Shown here: in pieces, positions 12,197 through 24,914 of the stretch
Layout of the letters: each line of letters starts with the position of its first letter
Numbering within the stretch: position 1 is the first letter of the stretch
Assembly (NCBI GenBank): GCA_945859605.1
Contig: OX243812.1
Span: 45,486,009-45,550,008, forward strand
Source of the DNA: Lumbricus rubellus
Taxonomy: Eukaryota; Annelida; Clitellata; Crassiclitellata; Lumbricidae
Length of the DNA stretch: 64,000 nucleotides
Direction: 5' to 3'
Made by a program: the position numbers and the translations under genes
The notes under the pieces: model-generated
What the model was told of the DNA's origin: nothing
The model's database searches: none
The model's input: only the letters and a program-made list of their open reading frames with translations

Positions 12197-12513
12197 CCTG
12201 GTCGGCTGCCGTCGTTACAAGTTACCGTACGGTTACGGATGTGATATCGAAGCATTTCGTCGTTTTCTGCCCTCCTGACCCCGTTTGACCCGGATGCAGA
12301 GGTCGCTTTGCACGCATAGTTGCCCTGCAGCAGAAGCTGGATGTGCTTCAGAGCATCCTCTTGCGTCATTCCCAACCTCTCCAACTCCTTGGCACTCATT
12401 CGAAATCCAGTCGTCGTTGTCATGACGGCATCGCTTGACGTCCTCTCTTCGACCGGAAGTGCAGAACTCAGTGGCGCCACCAGCGTCATCAGAACGTATA
12501 TAAGTGACGTCAT
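12197..12513 (-). CDS. notum: Notum-like palmitoleoyl-protein carboxylesterase, first coding exon
   Basis: Minus-strand exon of 105 codons plus two bases, ending at a gtaagc donor. I start it at the ATG at 12513 because it opens a signal peptide (TSLIYVLMTLVAPLSSA, likely cleaved after Ala18); an upstream in-frame Met at 12594 would bury that signal. The exon ends with HIRNRTVTCNDGSRPG, matching the conserved entry to the Notum alpha/beta-hydrolase domain (VTCNDG...GYY); the next exon should begin with Tyr-Tyr in phase 2. Notum is secreted and removes palmitoleate from Wnt, damping Wnt signalling. The catalytic Ser, Asp and His are not in this exon, and no further exon was found to the left, so the call rests on the TCNDGS block, its preceding residues and the signal peptide. 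A related pectin-acetylesterase-family paralogue is possible. Confidence 0.6.
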
Positions 12514-12527
12514 CACTCCTGACGTCA
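12505..12527. promoter_or_regulatory. Pair of perfect CRE octamers at the Notum-like start codon
   Basis: TGACGTCA occurs at 12505-12512 and 12520-12527, 7 bp apart, arranged as a larger interrupted palindrome around the ATG at 12513. This is the full consensus for CREB/ATF dimers. The position straddling the start codon means it could be a core-promoter-proximal element of a short 5' leader or simply coding chance. A TATATAAG lies at 12497-12504 on the plus strand. Confidence 0.4.
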
Positions 12528-13098
12528 CTTGAAAGCTAAAGGTTATGGAGTATCGTCGCTCACTGCTTGTGACTTCTATGCGCCAGCTGTCCACCTACAT
12601 CTACAATGGATATTTTCTATGCTCCCGAACAGTATACGGCGTTTGACTTGCTGTAACTACTCAGGTGGACTTTATTTCCAATAATGCTTCGTCGTCTACA
12701 TACATGTACATGTACATGTAAACACAGGATTGAAATATTGATTCTTTCTAATTCAGTAGTTATCATTAAAATTCGCTTAGCATGCTTTTGTAAGCCTCCC
12801 TCCGTTCCTACAACATAGACTCCCAAACAATCTGATGAAATAACGACGCAGCCCATAGAAGGCTAAACACACTAGAGAACGAACGAATGAACAAAGCAGC
12901 TGATGGGTTCCTTGCTCAATATGAACTTGACCTACTCCATGCAGCCGTGAAATTCCTTGAGTTCCGTTCGCCTAGATAGATAAAGTCTTCGAATCTCTTC
13001 GGTCCGTCTCGCCTCTTGAGTGGCGTCTAACTCTATCGCTTCCAATATTCAATCCTTCCAAATGAGATGTCTGTCCATACTCGCATCGACGATTCCGT
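12528..13098. other. Gene-free stretch upstream of the Notum-like exon
   Basis: Presumed 5' leader and promoter side of the Notum-like gene. Includes acatgtacatgtacatgta at 12699-12719. No other feature recognised. Confidence 0.35.
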
Positions 13099-13185
13099 CT
13101 TATATATATACATATATATACATATATATACATATATATACATATATATACATATATATACATATATATACATTATATATATATG
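13099..13185. repeat. TATATACA microsatellite
   Basis: About eight units of tatatacata, then TA repeats. Confidence 0.95.
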
Positions 13186-13313
13186 GCAGCGCATGCGCGG
13201 ATGCGCTCTTGCGTTATTCAGCGCCGCCTGGTGTTGGCTGCAGCATCGGCGGCGGCACTCTGCATGGTCCACCTGGAATCGCTAAAGGAATGCCGCCATT
13301 CCGTCCATTACTC

Positions 13314-13433
13314 GGGCTCCGCCGCCACCGCCGCCGCCACCGCCACCGCCGCCGCCACCGCCGCCGCCACCGCCAACGCCGCCGCCACCGCCGCCGCCAC
13401 CGCCGCCACCGCCGCCGCCACCGCCGACTCTGG
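13314..13433. repeat. GCC/ACC trinucleotide tract
   Basis: Interrupted (gccgccacc)n of about 120 bp. The many overlapping frames (poly-Ala, poly-Arg, poly-Gly) are products of the repeat; no coding exon is supported. Confidence 0.9.
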
Positions 13434-14882
<1,449 letters not shown>

Positions 14883-16411
14883 CAGGGGCTTCTATCCCCC
14901 CCCTAAGCAGCCGGGATCAATCCATCTTTCCCCCCTCTTTCTGTGCCCGACAATTTGTTATCTAGCCCATTCCTCTGGGAAATGAAGGTTTCTGAGATGG
15001 GCAAGAATTTTTTCTATTTCCGCATTGCAATTTCAGCACTTTGTTTCTTTAAGAAATTTCAGAAATTTTGTATAGCGCCTCTTCACGCTCTTTAAGCTGT
15101 CATTTTCACAAAGGCCTATATTTCAGTGACGGGATTGCTGAAAAGAGTGGTCATAGTACTTAATAAATAGGCGTATGCTTACAATGATAATTTTGGGGGA
15201 GCTTCTACATTGTAATGTAGCTGATAAAAGAGCGGTTTGAGATTTCGATAAATGTATTTATAATTACAATAATTTCTTTATTTTATCAAGTTCACCAACT
15301 CAGTTCTGCTGGTAATGGATAATGACAATGAATAATTGCTGAAGTAAACTTAGGCCTATAGCGGCTTAGCCTATAACCTATTTGTTGCAAGTCAATGTAT
15401 TGCCCAAGACGGTCTGAATTGCTGACCAAGATACAATTAGCATAAATTGTTACAAATGGTACACAAACCAAGCAGGAACTACCAAAATGCCAAAATTGGG
15501 TAGCCATGTGCTTAGCGCTCCTGATCATGATGTGCACTGCGAGAGGCGTTACATAAATTTATGGATAGAATACAATGCAATAGAATGAAAATACAATGTA
15601 GGCTTACGTAATAATGATGCTGTTTACTAAGTGTTCAAGGAAACAAAACATTTTGAAATTTGAGCCTGAAATTTGAAACATAACACTGGAGAGAAGCCAT
15701 TTAGTTGCAAAAATAGTATTTGCGCAAGTATTAATATTAAATCAAATACATTATAGTAACTTTGATTGTGTCATTTATTTTATTAAAATAGCAAGTAATA
15801 CTATTATAATCACATAGTCGTAATCTTTATCATGGTATATTATAACAGTTCATGTGATGCAAAAATAATATAGTATAGCTAAAAAGTATTACCATTTCTG
15901 TCAAAATGTTCTATGGCGGAAAGTAATTTCTGGTGAACTTCCATAGAGGTGCCTAGATTGAGCACTGTCTTCCATGACCGGTTTTCTCACGCGTCATAAA
16001 TCAAACTTTTTCAGTAAACAAAACAAACAATTGTGTAGGCTCACACGAAAAGTGCGCATGTCGTTGGCATAGGCGTAGGAGATATTTGGTCTAGGGGCAA
16101 ATGCCCCCAAATTTTGGGCAAGTCTGTTTTTCGGGCAAGGAGACCTGAAAAAATGGGAAATTGCGGCAAATTTCTGAAGATTTCGGCCGGATGAGTAAAA
16201 AAAGATCGTCAGAATTTTCGGGCAAAAGTTAAAGTTTCCCTCCCACATCTGAAATGTCCCCTACACCTATGGCCGTGTGACTTTAACTGAAGACTCTGAC
16301 GTTGTAACACGTAACAAGTGTATTAAAAATTAAAAATTAAAAAATTTCGCTCCCCCCTGTTTTTCGCTGGGCGCAAGCTGCGCCCGCCATGTATAGGGAT
16401 AGAAGCCCCTG
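14883..16411. mobile_element. hAT-type element splitting a tetranucleotide satellite
   Basis: Terminal repeats caggggcttctatccc (14883-14898) and gggatagaagcccctg (16396-16411) are perfect complements. Flanking octamers are gacataca and gacagaca (7 of 8 identical), fitting an 8-bp hAT duplication in the surrounding GACA/GATA array. About 1.5 kb long, AT-rich, with no transposase frame. Another MITE is nested at 16066-16274. Confidence 0.75.
16066..16274. mobile_element. Short hAT-like MITE nested in the element above
   Basis: Imperfect terminal repeats ggcataggcgtaggag and ctacacctatggcc. The interior shows the same gggcaaat / cgtcagaattt blocks as the MITE at 10511. No clear target duplication. 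Confidence 0.5.
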
Positions 16412-16421
16412 GACAGACAGT

Positions 16422-16518
<97 letters not shown>

Positions 16519-16520
16519 TG
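16412..16520. repeat. GATA/GACA microsatellite (continuation)
   Basis: Right-hand part of the satellite interrupted by the hAT element at 14883-16411. Confidence 0.95.
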
Positions 16521-16997
16521 ACATAGAAAAAGAGGGTGGGAGGGAAGGAGAGAGAGAAACGTAGATACGCCACAGCTGTGTCTGCATTTACTGGTTTTTG
16601 CACCCTCTTCCGTCCTTACCTCTCTTGGTTACGTCACTGTTCTCTCCATTTCTTTCCTACGTCATTTACTTACGTCATTACCTTCTTTTGCCTCTTTTTT
16701 TCTCCAGATGGCCACAGCAAGACGGTTGCCCCTTTGTCTAATCCATTTAAGTAGAATTATTCAAAACAGAAATTTCAGTGGTCTGCTTGCCACCCTCAGA
16801 AACTTGATTCGGATTTTTGAATGGATGTCTGCACCTCAAAGATACCAACCACTTTTTCTGTGGGTGACAAGTGGCCTGGCGAGCATGAACAGCATTATAT
16901 GGACAAGTGACAGTCGTCAAGATGAAGGGATCATCTCAGCAACGCCATTGCTGGTCTCATTCGTTCTATAGTCCGATAGTAAGCCACAAGCCTTGTG
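16521..16997. other. Gene-free stretch
   Basis: Repeated tacgtcat words at 16630-16680; no gene recognised. Confidence 0.35.
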
Positions 16998-17220
16998 GAG
17001 CGCGGTGCACGGTGTGGTGGGCATGTTCGTCGCCTTGCTGCCGGAGGGTTTCAGGTTCGAATCCACCTCAAGTCGCCACATAGAGACCTTGGGCAAGTCC
17101 TTCACTCGCAATTGCTCAGCGCTTCGGCGTGAAACTCCGATGCAGTGTCCGCGCTGTAGCCGGGAGCGCCTCTGAGTAGATAGATCGTGAAGGGGCGCTA
17201 TAACAAGTGCACATACAAAC
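16998..17220 (+). mobile_element. tRNA-derived SINE (copy 2)
   Basis: Same body and tail as the copy at 3887-4110, including aggttcgaatccacc (B box), accttgggcaagtccttcac, gcttcggcgtgaaactccga, gggagcgcctctgagtagat and ggggcgctataacaagtgca. The tRNA-like head is more diverged, with an insertion near the A box. Confidence 0.85.
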
Positions 17221-17309
17221 AAAAGCAAAGCTATATCAACTGCATAAGGTCTGTCTACATTATATGAAACGAAGAAGAAGTAGAGAAGTAATAGCTACAA
17301 ACGAAAAAG

Positions 17310-17311
<2 letters not shown>

Positions 17312-17399
<88 letters not shown>
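17312..17399. repeat. GAT trinucleotide microsatellite
   Basis: About 29 GAT units. Confidence 0.97.
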
Positions 17400-17400
<1 letters not shown>

Positions 17401-17894
17401 GATTACGACGAAGAAGAGATATTTAAACAGAGTCAGCCATGTGTACACGATGTGTTAACGGTTCGTGTTTCTTAGCCTCGGCTAATCATGAGACCAGATG
17501 GACATTGCTTTCTCTTGCGACCTCAAGCGAAGCATGAATTATTTCAAAGCATCTTTCAACCTTGATTGCTCGGATTTGAACCCCGAATATTCGTCGAATG
17601 ATCCAGTAAAACCAACCACAATGGAGTGACTAGACCATTGCGGCGCAAGACAAAGTTATTTTACTCTAATCTTTTTATTTACTTTGAAATGAAAAAAGAA
17701 GCAAAACTCTTGGTACGAAATTGTAAAGAAAGGCTTTAATATTATATTGATGGCAACAGCTTCTGCAGCGGCGACGGCAGCATCTATGATGACTACGCGA
17801 TCTGTGAAGATGCATCGAATGGGCACCGACCCCCGACCCCCCCACTCCCCACTAAACAACCCTTGAATTAGACTGGTTGAATTTAGCCACCACG
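17400..17894. other. Gene-free stretch
   Basis: Nothing recognised. Confidence 0.3.
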
Positions 17895-17920
17895 TTCTCT
17901 CTCTCTCTCTCTCTCTCTCT

Positions 17921-17963
<43 letters not shown>
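17895..17963. repeat. CT dinucleotide microsatellite
   Basis: Interrupted (CT)n of about 68 bp. Confidence 0.97.
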
Positions 17964-17966
<3 letters not shown>

Positions 17967-18485
17967 GGCAAAAACAATTGATTAAATGTAACTTCAACGT
18001 TAATCCCTATAGAGCCAAACAGTTCAGGCAAACACACACACGAACTAATTCTGCAGACGTAGGCTACAGATTAATTTAGACAGGTTAGGAAAAACCAACA
18101 TTTAAAGACAACTTTGCACCTAAAGTCTTTGGCTATTCTGCAAAAATTTCGTACAGGTGTATGGCCAGAGAAAGACAACAAAACGAAGAAAGACATTTAG
18201 AAAACTTATTGCTTTGAAGCCATTGACTTCTTCTACAAAAGCTCGACAAAAACCAACATCTACAAAATTTGCGAACCCTAAGACTAACGGCAGCAGACAT
18301 CGAAAAGAGTGGCCTCCTAGATCTTAGTTAATGGACATCATATTCGATTAATTAGATTCAATTCAATTACAACGGTGTAGGCCTACACGTAGCCTACGTA
18401 TGCACTTTTGAAAGGTCTACGCAAATACAGCCCAACAAGAGAATGCATGTGGATGTATGTCAACCAAAAATACGATTGAAATCAT
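17964..18485. other. Gene-free stretch
   Basis: Contains gacatttagaaaacttatt at 18193, which recurs at 19132 inside the LINE fragment; otherwise nothing recognisable. Confidence 0.35.
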
Positions 18486-19190
18486 TTCGTATCGTATCGT
18501 ATTAAAGCATTTATAAAGCGCCTCTACTAGGGTGAACCGTTCAGAGGCGCTCCCAGTGCGCAAGGCCTGAGAGAAGAAATACGTTTTGGGGGAAAGAAAA
18601 TGAGGAGGAGGGGTTACCAGTTAGAAGTTGAGACCGAGTAGATGGAGACAGAGTATTCCAAAGAGAGGGGCCAATTGATGCAAAGGATCGGGACTGAACC
18701 ATAGTCATTCTAGTAGGAGGAACTAAACGTTCAAATCTATTTGAAGAGCGGAGTGGGCGATGTGAGGAGGCTGAAAGAGGTTGATGAATTTCATTTGCTA
18801 GATTTTTCGGGGCAAGGCCCCGTTGAGCTTTGGAGACCAATATGAGAATTTTAAGCTTAATGCGCGCAGTTAGAGGAAGCCAATGGAGTTGTTCAAACAT
18901 GAAAGTAGAAAATATGCGAAGAACGTGAAAGGCGTGCAATTAATCTGGCGGCAGCATTTAGGACCGACTGTAAAGGTGAAAGACGAACCTTAGGCAGACC
19001 AATTAAAAGAGAATTAAAGTAATCAATTCGGGAGCAAACGAAATCATGAACCAAAGTGGTAAAAACAGAAGACGAAACAGAACGCCGAATAGCCCTTAGA
19101 CGCCTTAAATGAAAATATGAAGAGCGTGTACGACATTTAGAAAACTTATTAACGTTGCCACAGAAACGAATGATGAATGCATACAATGTA
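18486..19190 (-). pseudogene. CR1/L2/Rex-type LINE, 3' end of ORF2 with tail
   Basis: The minus strand codes two overlapping frames (18893-19186 and 18541-18939) that together cover the last part of a non-LTR retrotransposon reverse transcriptase protein. Diagnostic blocks are HDFVCSRIDYFNSLLIGLP, LQSVLNAAARLI, LHWLPLTARIKLKILIL and the C-terminal FASIGPSLWNTLS. The change of frame near 18900-18940 marks it as dead. After the stop comes a 3' end with gcgcactgggagcgcctctga, a hairpin and a tail of (atacg)n ending near 18486. Catalytic motifs (YADD) are upstream of the truncation and absent. Confidence 0.85.
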
Positions 19191-19293
19191 CATGACCTTA
19201 AAAGAAAGAGCAGACATTGAAAACCATCCTACCAATCTCCTAGCCAACTGTACTGCAGGCAGAGCAGCACAAATCTTGAGAGGGAAAAACGAA

Positions 19294-19602
19294 GAAAACT
19301 GCACCATTCAGCAATTAATAAGCAAATAGATTGCATCCTTCAACAATTGATAAGCAAATAGTTTAAATAGATTGCACCCTTCAACAATTAATAAGCAAAT
19401 AGATTGCACCCTTCAACAATTAATAAGCAAATAGATTGCACCCTTCAACAATTAATAAGCAAATAGATTGCACCCTTCAACAATTAATAAGCAAATAGAT
19501 TGCACCCTTCAACAATTAATAAGCAAATAGATTGCACCCTTCAACAATTAATAAGCAAATAGATTGCACCCTTCAGCAATTAATAAGCAAATAGATTGCT
19601 AA
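19294..19602. repeat. 32-bp minisatellite
   Basis: About nine units of ttaataagcaaatagattgc + acccttcaacaa; period 32 bp; one unit near 19350 has an extra gtttaa. Confidence 0.93.
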
Positions 19603-21290
19603 CTCCTGCCTCTGAGAGATTTCCAACAGCTGTCGGTGCCCATACCTGCCTTCGTTTGCATACGAAACAACGACTACATTGTAGCACAGCATTATTGTTT
19701 TACGAAAATTAAGATCTACAGTTTGTAAGCCGATCTCGACGCGTGTTTTGACAAAACTACAACAAAATTAGAAAACAGTTATCACAGCAAGTTTATAAAG
19801 TCACAACCTCGAGATCTAACGTTGAAAATGCATCAGTTACAACCGACTTAATAATTAACAGCATGCAATCACCGATAAACAGTAACTCTTCTCAAGATAA
19901 CATGAGCAAGGTGGGCGTGCGCCGGCGGGACATCGGCTACAGACCAGAACAACGACAACTGACTATAGATGGCAAAGTAGGCTAATTTTGAACAATACTG
20001 ACTACGGAAGCTAAAGATAAGAAATTGATATAGGTTTACTTGCTCTAAACTCACTGCCTTGAAAAGAACGTTTAAGAAAAATGTAAAAACATTTTTATAG
20101 TGTTTACCATAAGGACAATAGCGGGAACTCATCCGAATAAGCGACATATTGGCAATTAACACCTCTGTGGCTAACCGGATATCGAGCCTCAAATCCAGGG
20201 TTCTCCATCTGACAATCATTGGGTGAAAAGAACAGACTAGTGGGAAGCAGCAATGGTGGAGAGAGACAGGTGGTGGTGGTACGAATCAGTGACGAAATTC
20301 CTATCGTGGGTACAAAAAACATCTTATACATCACCCTGACGAAGGTAACAATTGAATGGACATTTTGGCAATTATAATTGGCAAGGACATCTGTACACTG
20401 TGTTAGGCTACTGAACGAAGATTCAGTGAACTTGAAAGACACGCGTTTAACGACGGAACTCATTTATTTTATTGGCATGCAGCTCAGAACGTATAATTAT
20501 TTCGTGTCGTAAAACACACGTGAATAATGATCAGGATCTAAACTGAACGTCGTATTTGAATGTTGTTCGAAGTGGTCGATCAGCAAATGGTCTTCATCTA
20601 AACATTCGTGATGTCAAGAACTAGCTTGCATAATGCTTGGGTAAAGCACTCATACAAGGGATTAAGAAATTTAATCGCTTAAGGATGAGAATATTTGCTT
20701 TATAGTAGAACAAGAGGCGAGCTATGGGCTGTAGCGGAATGTCCTGAAAAATGTTCGTTCGGTATGGTTCTGTTCCTATTCTTAAATAGTCTGATATTTC
20801 CATTTTTATTCTACAGTTCTTATTTATAAAAACTTTATTTTTTGACAGTATTACGGGAATGAAGTGACGTCAGTGATCATCATCATCATCATCATGCCCA
20901 GAAGTCCATGGCATCCTAGTGGGTCAATGGCAGAGAATGCATTCTGAAATATCTAGGTCGCATGATTAGATAGGATAACGATATTAAGTATATATGGCAC
21001 TGCTACCTGTAACTACGACAAGCTTAAGCATGAATATTTACATAGGCTGAAGCATTTTATACACGTTTGTAATGTCTATGTCTATGTATGCATATGTAAA
21101 TTCTTCCATACTTTCATAGAATATGACAGCGCCATTATCTCTGCATGATCATAGGCCTACCGAGTTAGAAACTCAATGTCTGTCTGATCACCCACCATCT
21201 GATACACAATAAACAAATTGTTAATTAAACCCAATGAATTTTAAACCGATTCGTTGACTCACATCTTCTACCCCACACTAACCCATTCTA
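19603..21290. other. Gene-free stretch
   Basis: No gene recognised on either strand. Open frames at 19869-20463 show no domain. A short (catcat)n lies at 20877-20895. Confidence 0.35.
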
Positions 21291-21345
21291 CCCATCCACA
21301 CTACCCCATTCTACCCATCCACACTACCCCATTCTACCCACCATC
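21291..21345. repeat. 22-bp short tandem repeat
   Basis: About 2.5 units of ctacccatccacactacccc + at. Confidence 0.85.
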
Positions 21346-21647
21346 TTCTAACTGAAAATCACTTCTCGGGTTCCCTCTCAGCGAGATTCCCCTCCTTGTG
21401 TCGACCATTGTTTCCGTGCTAAAACCAGCTCGTACATGTACATGTACAATCGTACATGTATGCCTAATCAGTTTAAGTGACTTAAATGCTCAATTTTGTC
21501 TATTATACGCGTCCTATGTTTCATCTTGCGTTTGTCGTTCTGGCATAAATAAATGAAATGAAATAAATGCGAAAAAACGCATTTACAATGCACATGCTTA
21601 AATTAATAGAATAATATTATGATGTGAGTCAACGAAGCGGTTCTGGT

Positions 21648-21858
21648 GAGGAGGAGGAGGAGGAGGAGGAGGAGGAGGAGGAGGAGGAGGAGGAGGAGGA
21701 GGAGGAGGAGGAGGAGGAGGAGGAGGAGGAGGAGGAGGAGGAGGAGGAGGAGGAGGAGGAGGAGGAGGAGGAGGAGGAGGAGGAGGAGGAGGAGGAGGAG
21801 GAGGAGGAGGAGGAGGAGGAAGAGGAGGAGGAGGAGGAGGAGGAGGAGGAGGAGGAGG
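21648..21858. repeat. GGA/TCC trinucleotide tract, probably in a 3' UTR
   Basis: About 70 GGA units with one A/G interruption near 21820. It begins about 100 bp past the stop codon of the voltage-sensor gene, so on the sense (minus) strand it would be a (UCC)n in the 3' untranslated region if transcription runs that far. Long homopurine tracts of this kind can adopt triplex (H-DNA) structure. Confidence 0.9.
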
Positions 21859-21960
21859 GGCATCTCAATTATATCGATACAATAATAATCGTTGAATCGT
21901 TGTTTGTTGGGCTGATGATAATTATATTATTATGATACATAAAAACAATCAATTGCTATA

Positions 21961-22890
21961 TTAGATATCGCTGAGCAGGACTGACTGACTATTGCTGGGG
22001 GAGCTGTCTGACCCCCTCACCAACTCCTTGTGAGCATGGTCAGAAGATAGACACAGGCCGGGGTCTGAGCTGAACCCTGAAGGGTCGATTTCGGAGCCAG
22101 GACTGGCGCCGAGGAGGTTCGGACCGATGCCAGGTCCTGCATTGATGCTGTTGCTAGGGCCCTGTGTCGGAGAGTTGCCTGACCGGGATGAGGGGCCTTT
22201 GCTGGGCCCTGACATGGGATTGTTGATGAGCCCCTCAATTATGATGCTGTTAGGCCTTGGTGTCGGGCCATTGCTAGTGCCAGGTCTAGGTACGGGTGTA
22301 GAGTCAAAGTTGGAGCTAGAACCCTGGTCGGAGCAGGAGCTCTTGCAAGATTCTGGTGCATCGACGTGATTTGACTTGCAGCTAGGATCGGAGCTGAAAG
22401 TGGATGCATGACTGGCCTCTATCTGAGGGCTAGTGGTCGGAGTTGCACCACCACTGCCAGATCCCATTTCGGACTCCATACACGGATCAGATTTAGAGAA
22501 GTCACGGCTGAAACCGGGTGTTACACCGTTAGCAGCACTTCCAGTGTCATTATCCCGGACTGTGCTGTTGTGATCTGCGCCCTTATCAGTGCTTCTGGAT
22601 CGACGACCAGCAATGTGAGGATGGTGAGGAGGAGGAGGACTGGATGACTGGTCTTCTTCAGCTTCTCTCACCGGAAGGACATTGATCTCAGCGTCGGAAC
22701 CACGATCGATGACGATGTGCACTCCGGAGCTGTTCACTGGACTTTCCGTCAGTCGACCACGATCCATTTCCGGTCCAGATGTCCCGGATGATGTCGTGGA
22801 TTCGATCGTCACGTGACTGCAATCCTCAGTCGCCTCAATGGACGTCGAAGACGGCAAGTCCTTAGACCCTCTTCCTCCTTCTAATCCTCT

Positions 22891-22921
<31 letters not shown>

Positions 22922-23276
22922 GCCTCCTCGTCGTTCTTGCGGTAGATCTTTCCGGATGTAGACTTACGATGTCTCCTCTGCTGCTTCTTCGATGCACTTC
23001 CAGACAAGTAGCTGTTCTTCATGATCGGCAGACTCTCGATGCGCGGAAGGACCCCGCTGCGTCTGGACGCAGGTGGGGCAGCCCCTGATGCAGATGCAGA
23101 TGCAGATGCGGGTGAGAGGTCCTTCGAGGTGCGAGGGTTGAACATCTTCGGAAGGACGAGACGTTCGTCAAGAAGACGAGGTCGATAGACACCGGATGAC
23201 ATAAGCATTGTCATGCTGACGGACAGACGGGCCACCGAAGACAAAGCACACAGCGTTGTATTCACCCTCTTTGGAT
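21961..23276 (-). CDS. Hv1/TMEM266-like voltage-sensor protein, last exon (cytoplasmic tail)
   Basis: Open for 437 codons to a TAA at 21963-21961. The acceptor is ttgcag at 23282-23277. The preceding exon (42244-42322) ends in phase 1 with G; joined to AT here it makes an Asp codon in this frame, the main reason for assigning the exon to this gene. The tail starts DPKRVNTT, then a probably conserved block (VYRPRLLDERLVLPKMFNPR), a basic stretch (KKQQRRHRKSTSGKIYRK), and about 300 residues rich in Ser, Pro and Gly with GPS-type repeats. No membrane segment. The last three residues, SDI, fit a class I PDZ ligand. TMEM266 also has a long cytoplasmic tail, Hv1 a short one. Function of the tail is unknown. 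Confidence 0.7.
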
Positions 23277-23284
23277 CTGCAACA

Positions 23285-23640
23285 CCATCGCACATCACAC
23301 ATCGCACATCACACATCACACATCACACATCGCACATCGCACATCACACATCACACATCACACGTCACACGTCACACGTCACACATCACACATCGCACAT
23401 CACACATCGCACATCACACGTCACACATCACACGTCACACGTCACACGTCACACATCACACGTCACACATCGCACATCACACATCACACATCCCACGTCA
23501 CACATCACACGTCACACATCACACGTCACACATCGCACATCGCACATCACACATCGCACATCGCACATCGCACATCACACATCACACATCGCACATCACA
23601 CATCACACATCGCACATCACACAGACACGTCACACAGACA
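23285..23640. repeat. CACATCA-type minisatellite next to a splice acceptor
   Basis: About 36 units of roughly 10 bp (cacatcacac, cacatcgcac, cacgtcacac). On the sense strand of the voltage-sensor gene it is a UG-rich tract ending 3 bases upstream of the last-exon acceptor motif, where a polypyrimidine tract would usually be. Confidence 0.93.
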
Positions 23641-24001
23641 CAGTAGCAGTAGCATGCTTAATTGCTTATTCGATTGTAGTCTTTAGCGGTGCTATGCATG
23701 GTGGAATGGTGATCTATAGAGTCCAGGCTGTCTGAGAATAGAATACTTTGCGTCAAATAACATATATTACATTTACATCATTTCAAAGCATTGGATTCTC
23801 ATTTCTGAATCGATCACATTGGATCAGACTAGATCATTATATTATATTGTGAACTGGATGTTAAAATAAACCACCAGGTCAAGCAGATCAGAACATGATA
23901 CAAGCTTACGTAAGATTAAACACATAATGATCGTGTCGTGATGAAATCTGGAGAATGACAGGGGTTATTTTAACGTGCAGCTGGACACAAAGTGTGTAGT
24001 T

Positions 24002-24914
24002 TAGGGTGACCATACGTCCCGGTTTTCCGGGACATGTCCCGGTTTTTTGCAGTGCGTCCCGGTGTCCCGACGACTTAGGCAAAAGAGCAGAATTGTCCCG
24101 GTTTTTGACAAGACGGAAACTTGGATATTGGAAACGTCAGTTTTATGTAAATGACAGATTTTACAACCCAAAAAGGAAGTTGTAAAGATAGAGAAGTTGT
24201 CAAATTATGTGGAGTAGGCCTATAGGCATAATAATTATTATTTGCATCTTTAGTATGATTATAGGTTAGGGTAATGAGTTTAGTTAGGCCTAATAGATTT
24301 TAAGAATTATCAAGGCGTAACGATCGAGAAAGTGTTTATTTATTCAGTGGTGGCACTAGATCTATGGGACCTAGGCATAGGCATATCGATTTCGGCATTT
24401 TGCGTCAGGTTTGTAATGGGAGTTAGGCAACTCATTTCAGCACTGAATTCATAGTAGAGCAGTTTCTTTCAGATGACAACTTAAAATGCTGCCATTGCTA
24501 TGTTGAAATTTTGAAAATTCTGATTTTGAGAGGCTCATAGCCTACCGTCCCCAAATTCATTTTCCTGTTCGTTTGCCGCCAGAAACCTTAAGTCTTCCTA
24601 TGGACTAGATTACACGCTGAGCGTGTAATCTAGTCACAATTGAGAACACTCAGTTCTCAATTGTGAAAGAGTGCTGCACTCAGTGCACTGACGAATAAAA
24701 CAGGTGGTATTTTTAAACTGAAGTAGAATTGGGTTACTCAGCATTAGATTTAAATGTGATGACACCTGCATCGATGTGTTCGAAAGTCGTACGATTAGGC
24801 CTTCGTATTGGGCCTGCGCCTATAGTCATATAGTCCGGTATAGCAAAGAAATTGCAATTTATCAGTTTCCAAAAAAGTGTCCCGGTTTTTGATGGTCAGA
24901 AAATGGTCACCCTA
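24002..24914. mobile_element. Non-autonomous hAT element with TAGGGTGACCAT ends
   Basis: 913 bp with tagggtgaccatacgtcccg on the left and complementary atggtcaccctа-type sequence on the right (ggtcaccct plus a). A perfect 8-bp target duplication, gtgtagtt, lies at 23994-24001 and 24915-24922. Repeated gtcccggtttt words near both ends are probable transposase-binding subterminal repeats. No coding frame. It contains the strong hairpins at 24603-24666. Confidence 0.9.
24603..24666. repeat. Two adjacent perfect hairpins inside the hAT element
   Basis: First palindrome: 16-bp arms gactagattacacgct / agcgtgtaatctagtc around a single G (24603-24635). Second: 13-bp arms cacaattgagaac / gttctcaattgtg around actca (24636-24666). 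A weaker one follows at 24672-24690. Confidence 0.9.

Noticed and set aside
11858..12288. Frames of CLGAHTCM and RCSYMYVL repeats
   Set aside because: 24-bp minisatellite, a multiple of three, so stops are absent by construction.
12320..12532. Plus-strand frame opposite the Notum-like exon
   Set aside because: Shadow of the minus-strand coding exon, no signal peptide or domain.
23213..23735. Plus-strand HTSHI/THHTS repeat proteins
   Set aside because: CACATC minisatellite, antisense to the last exon boundary.
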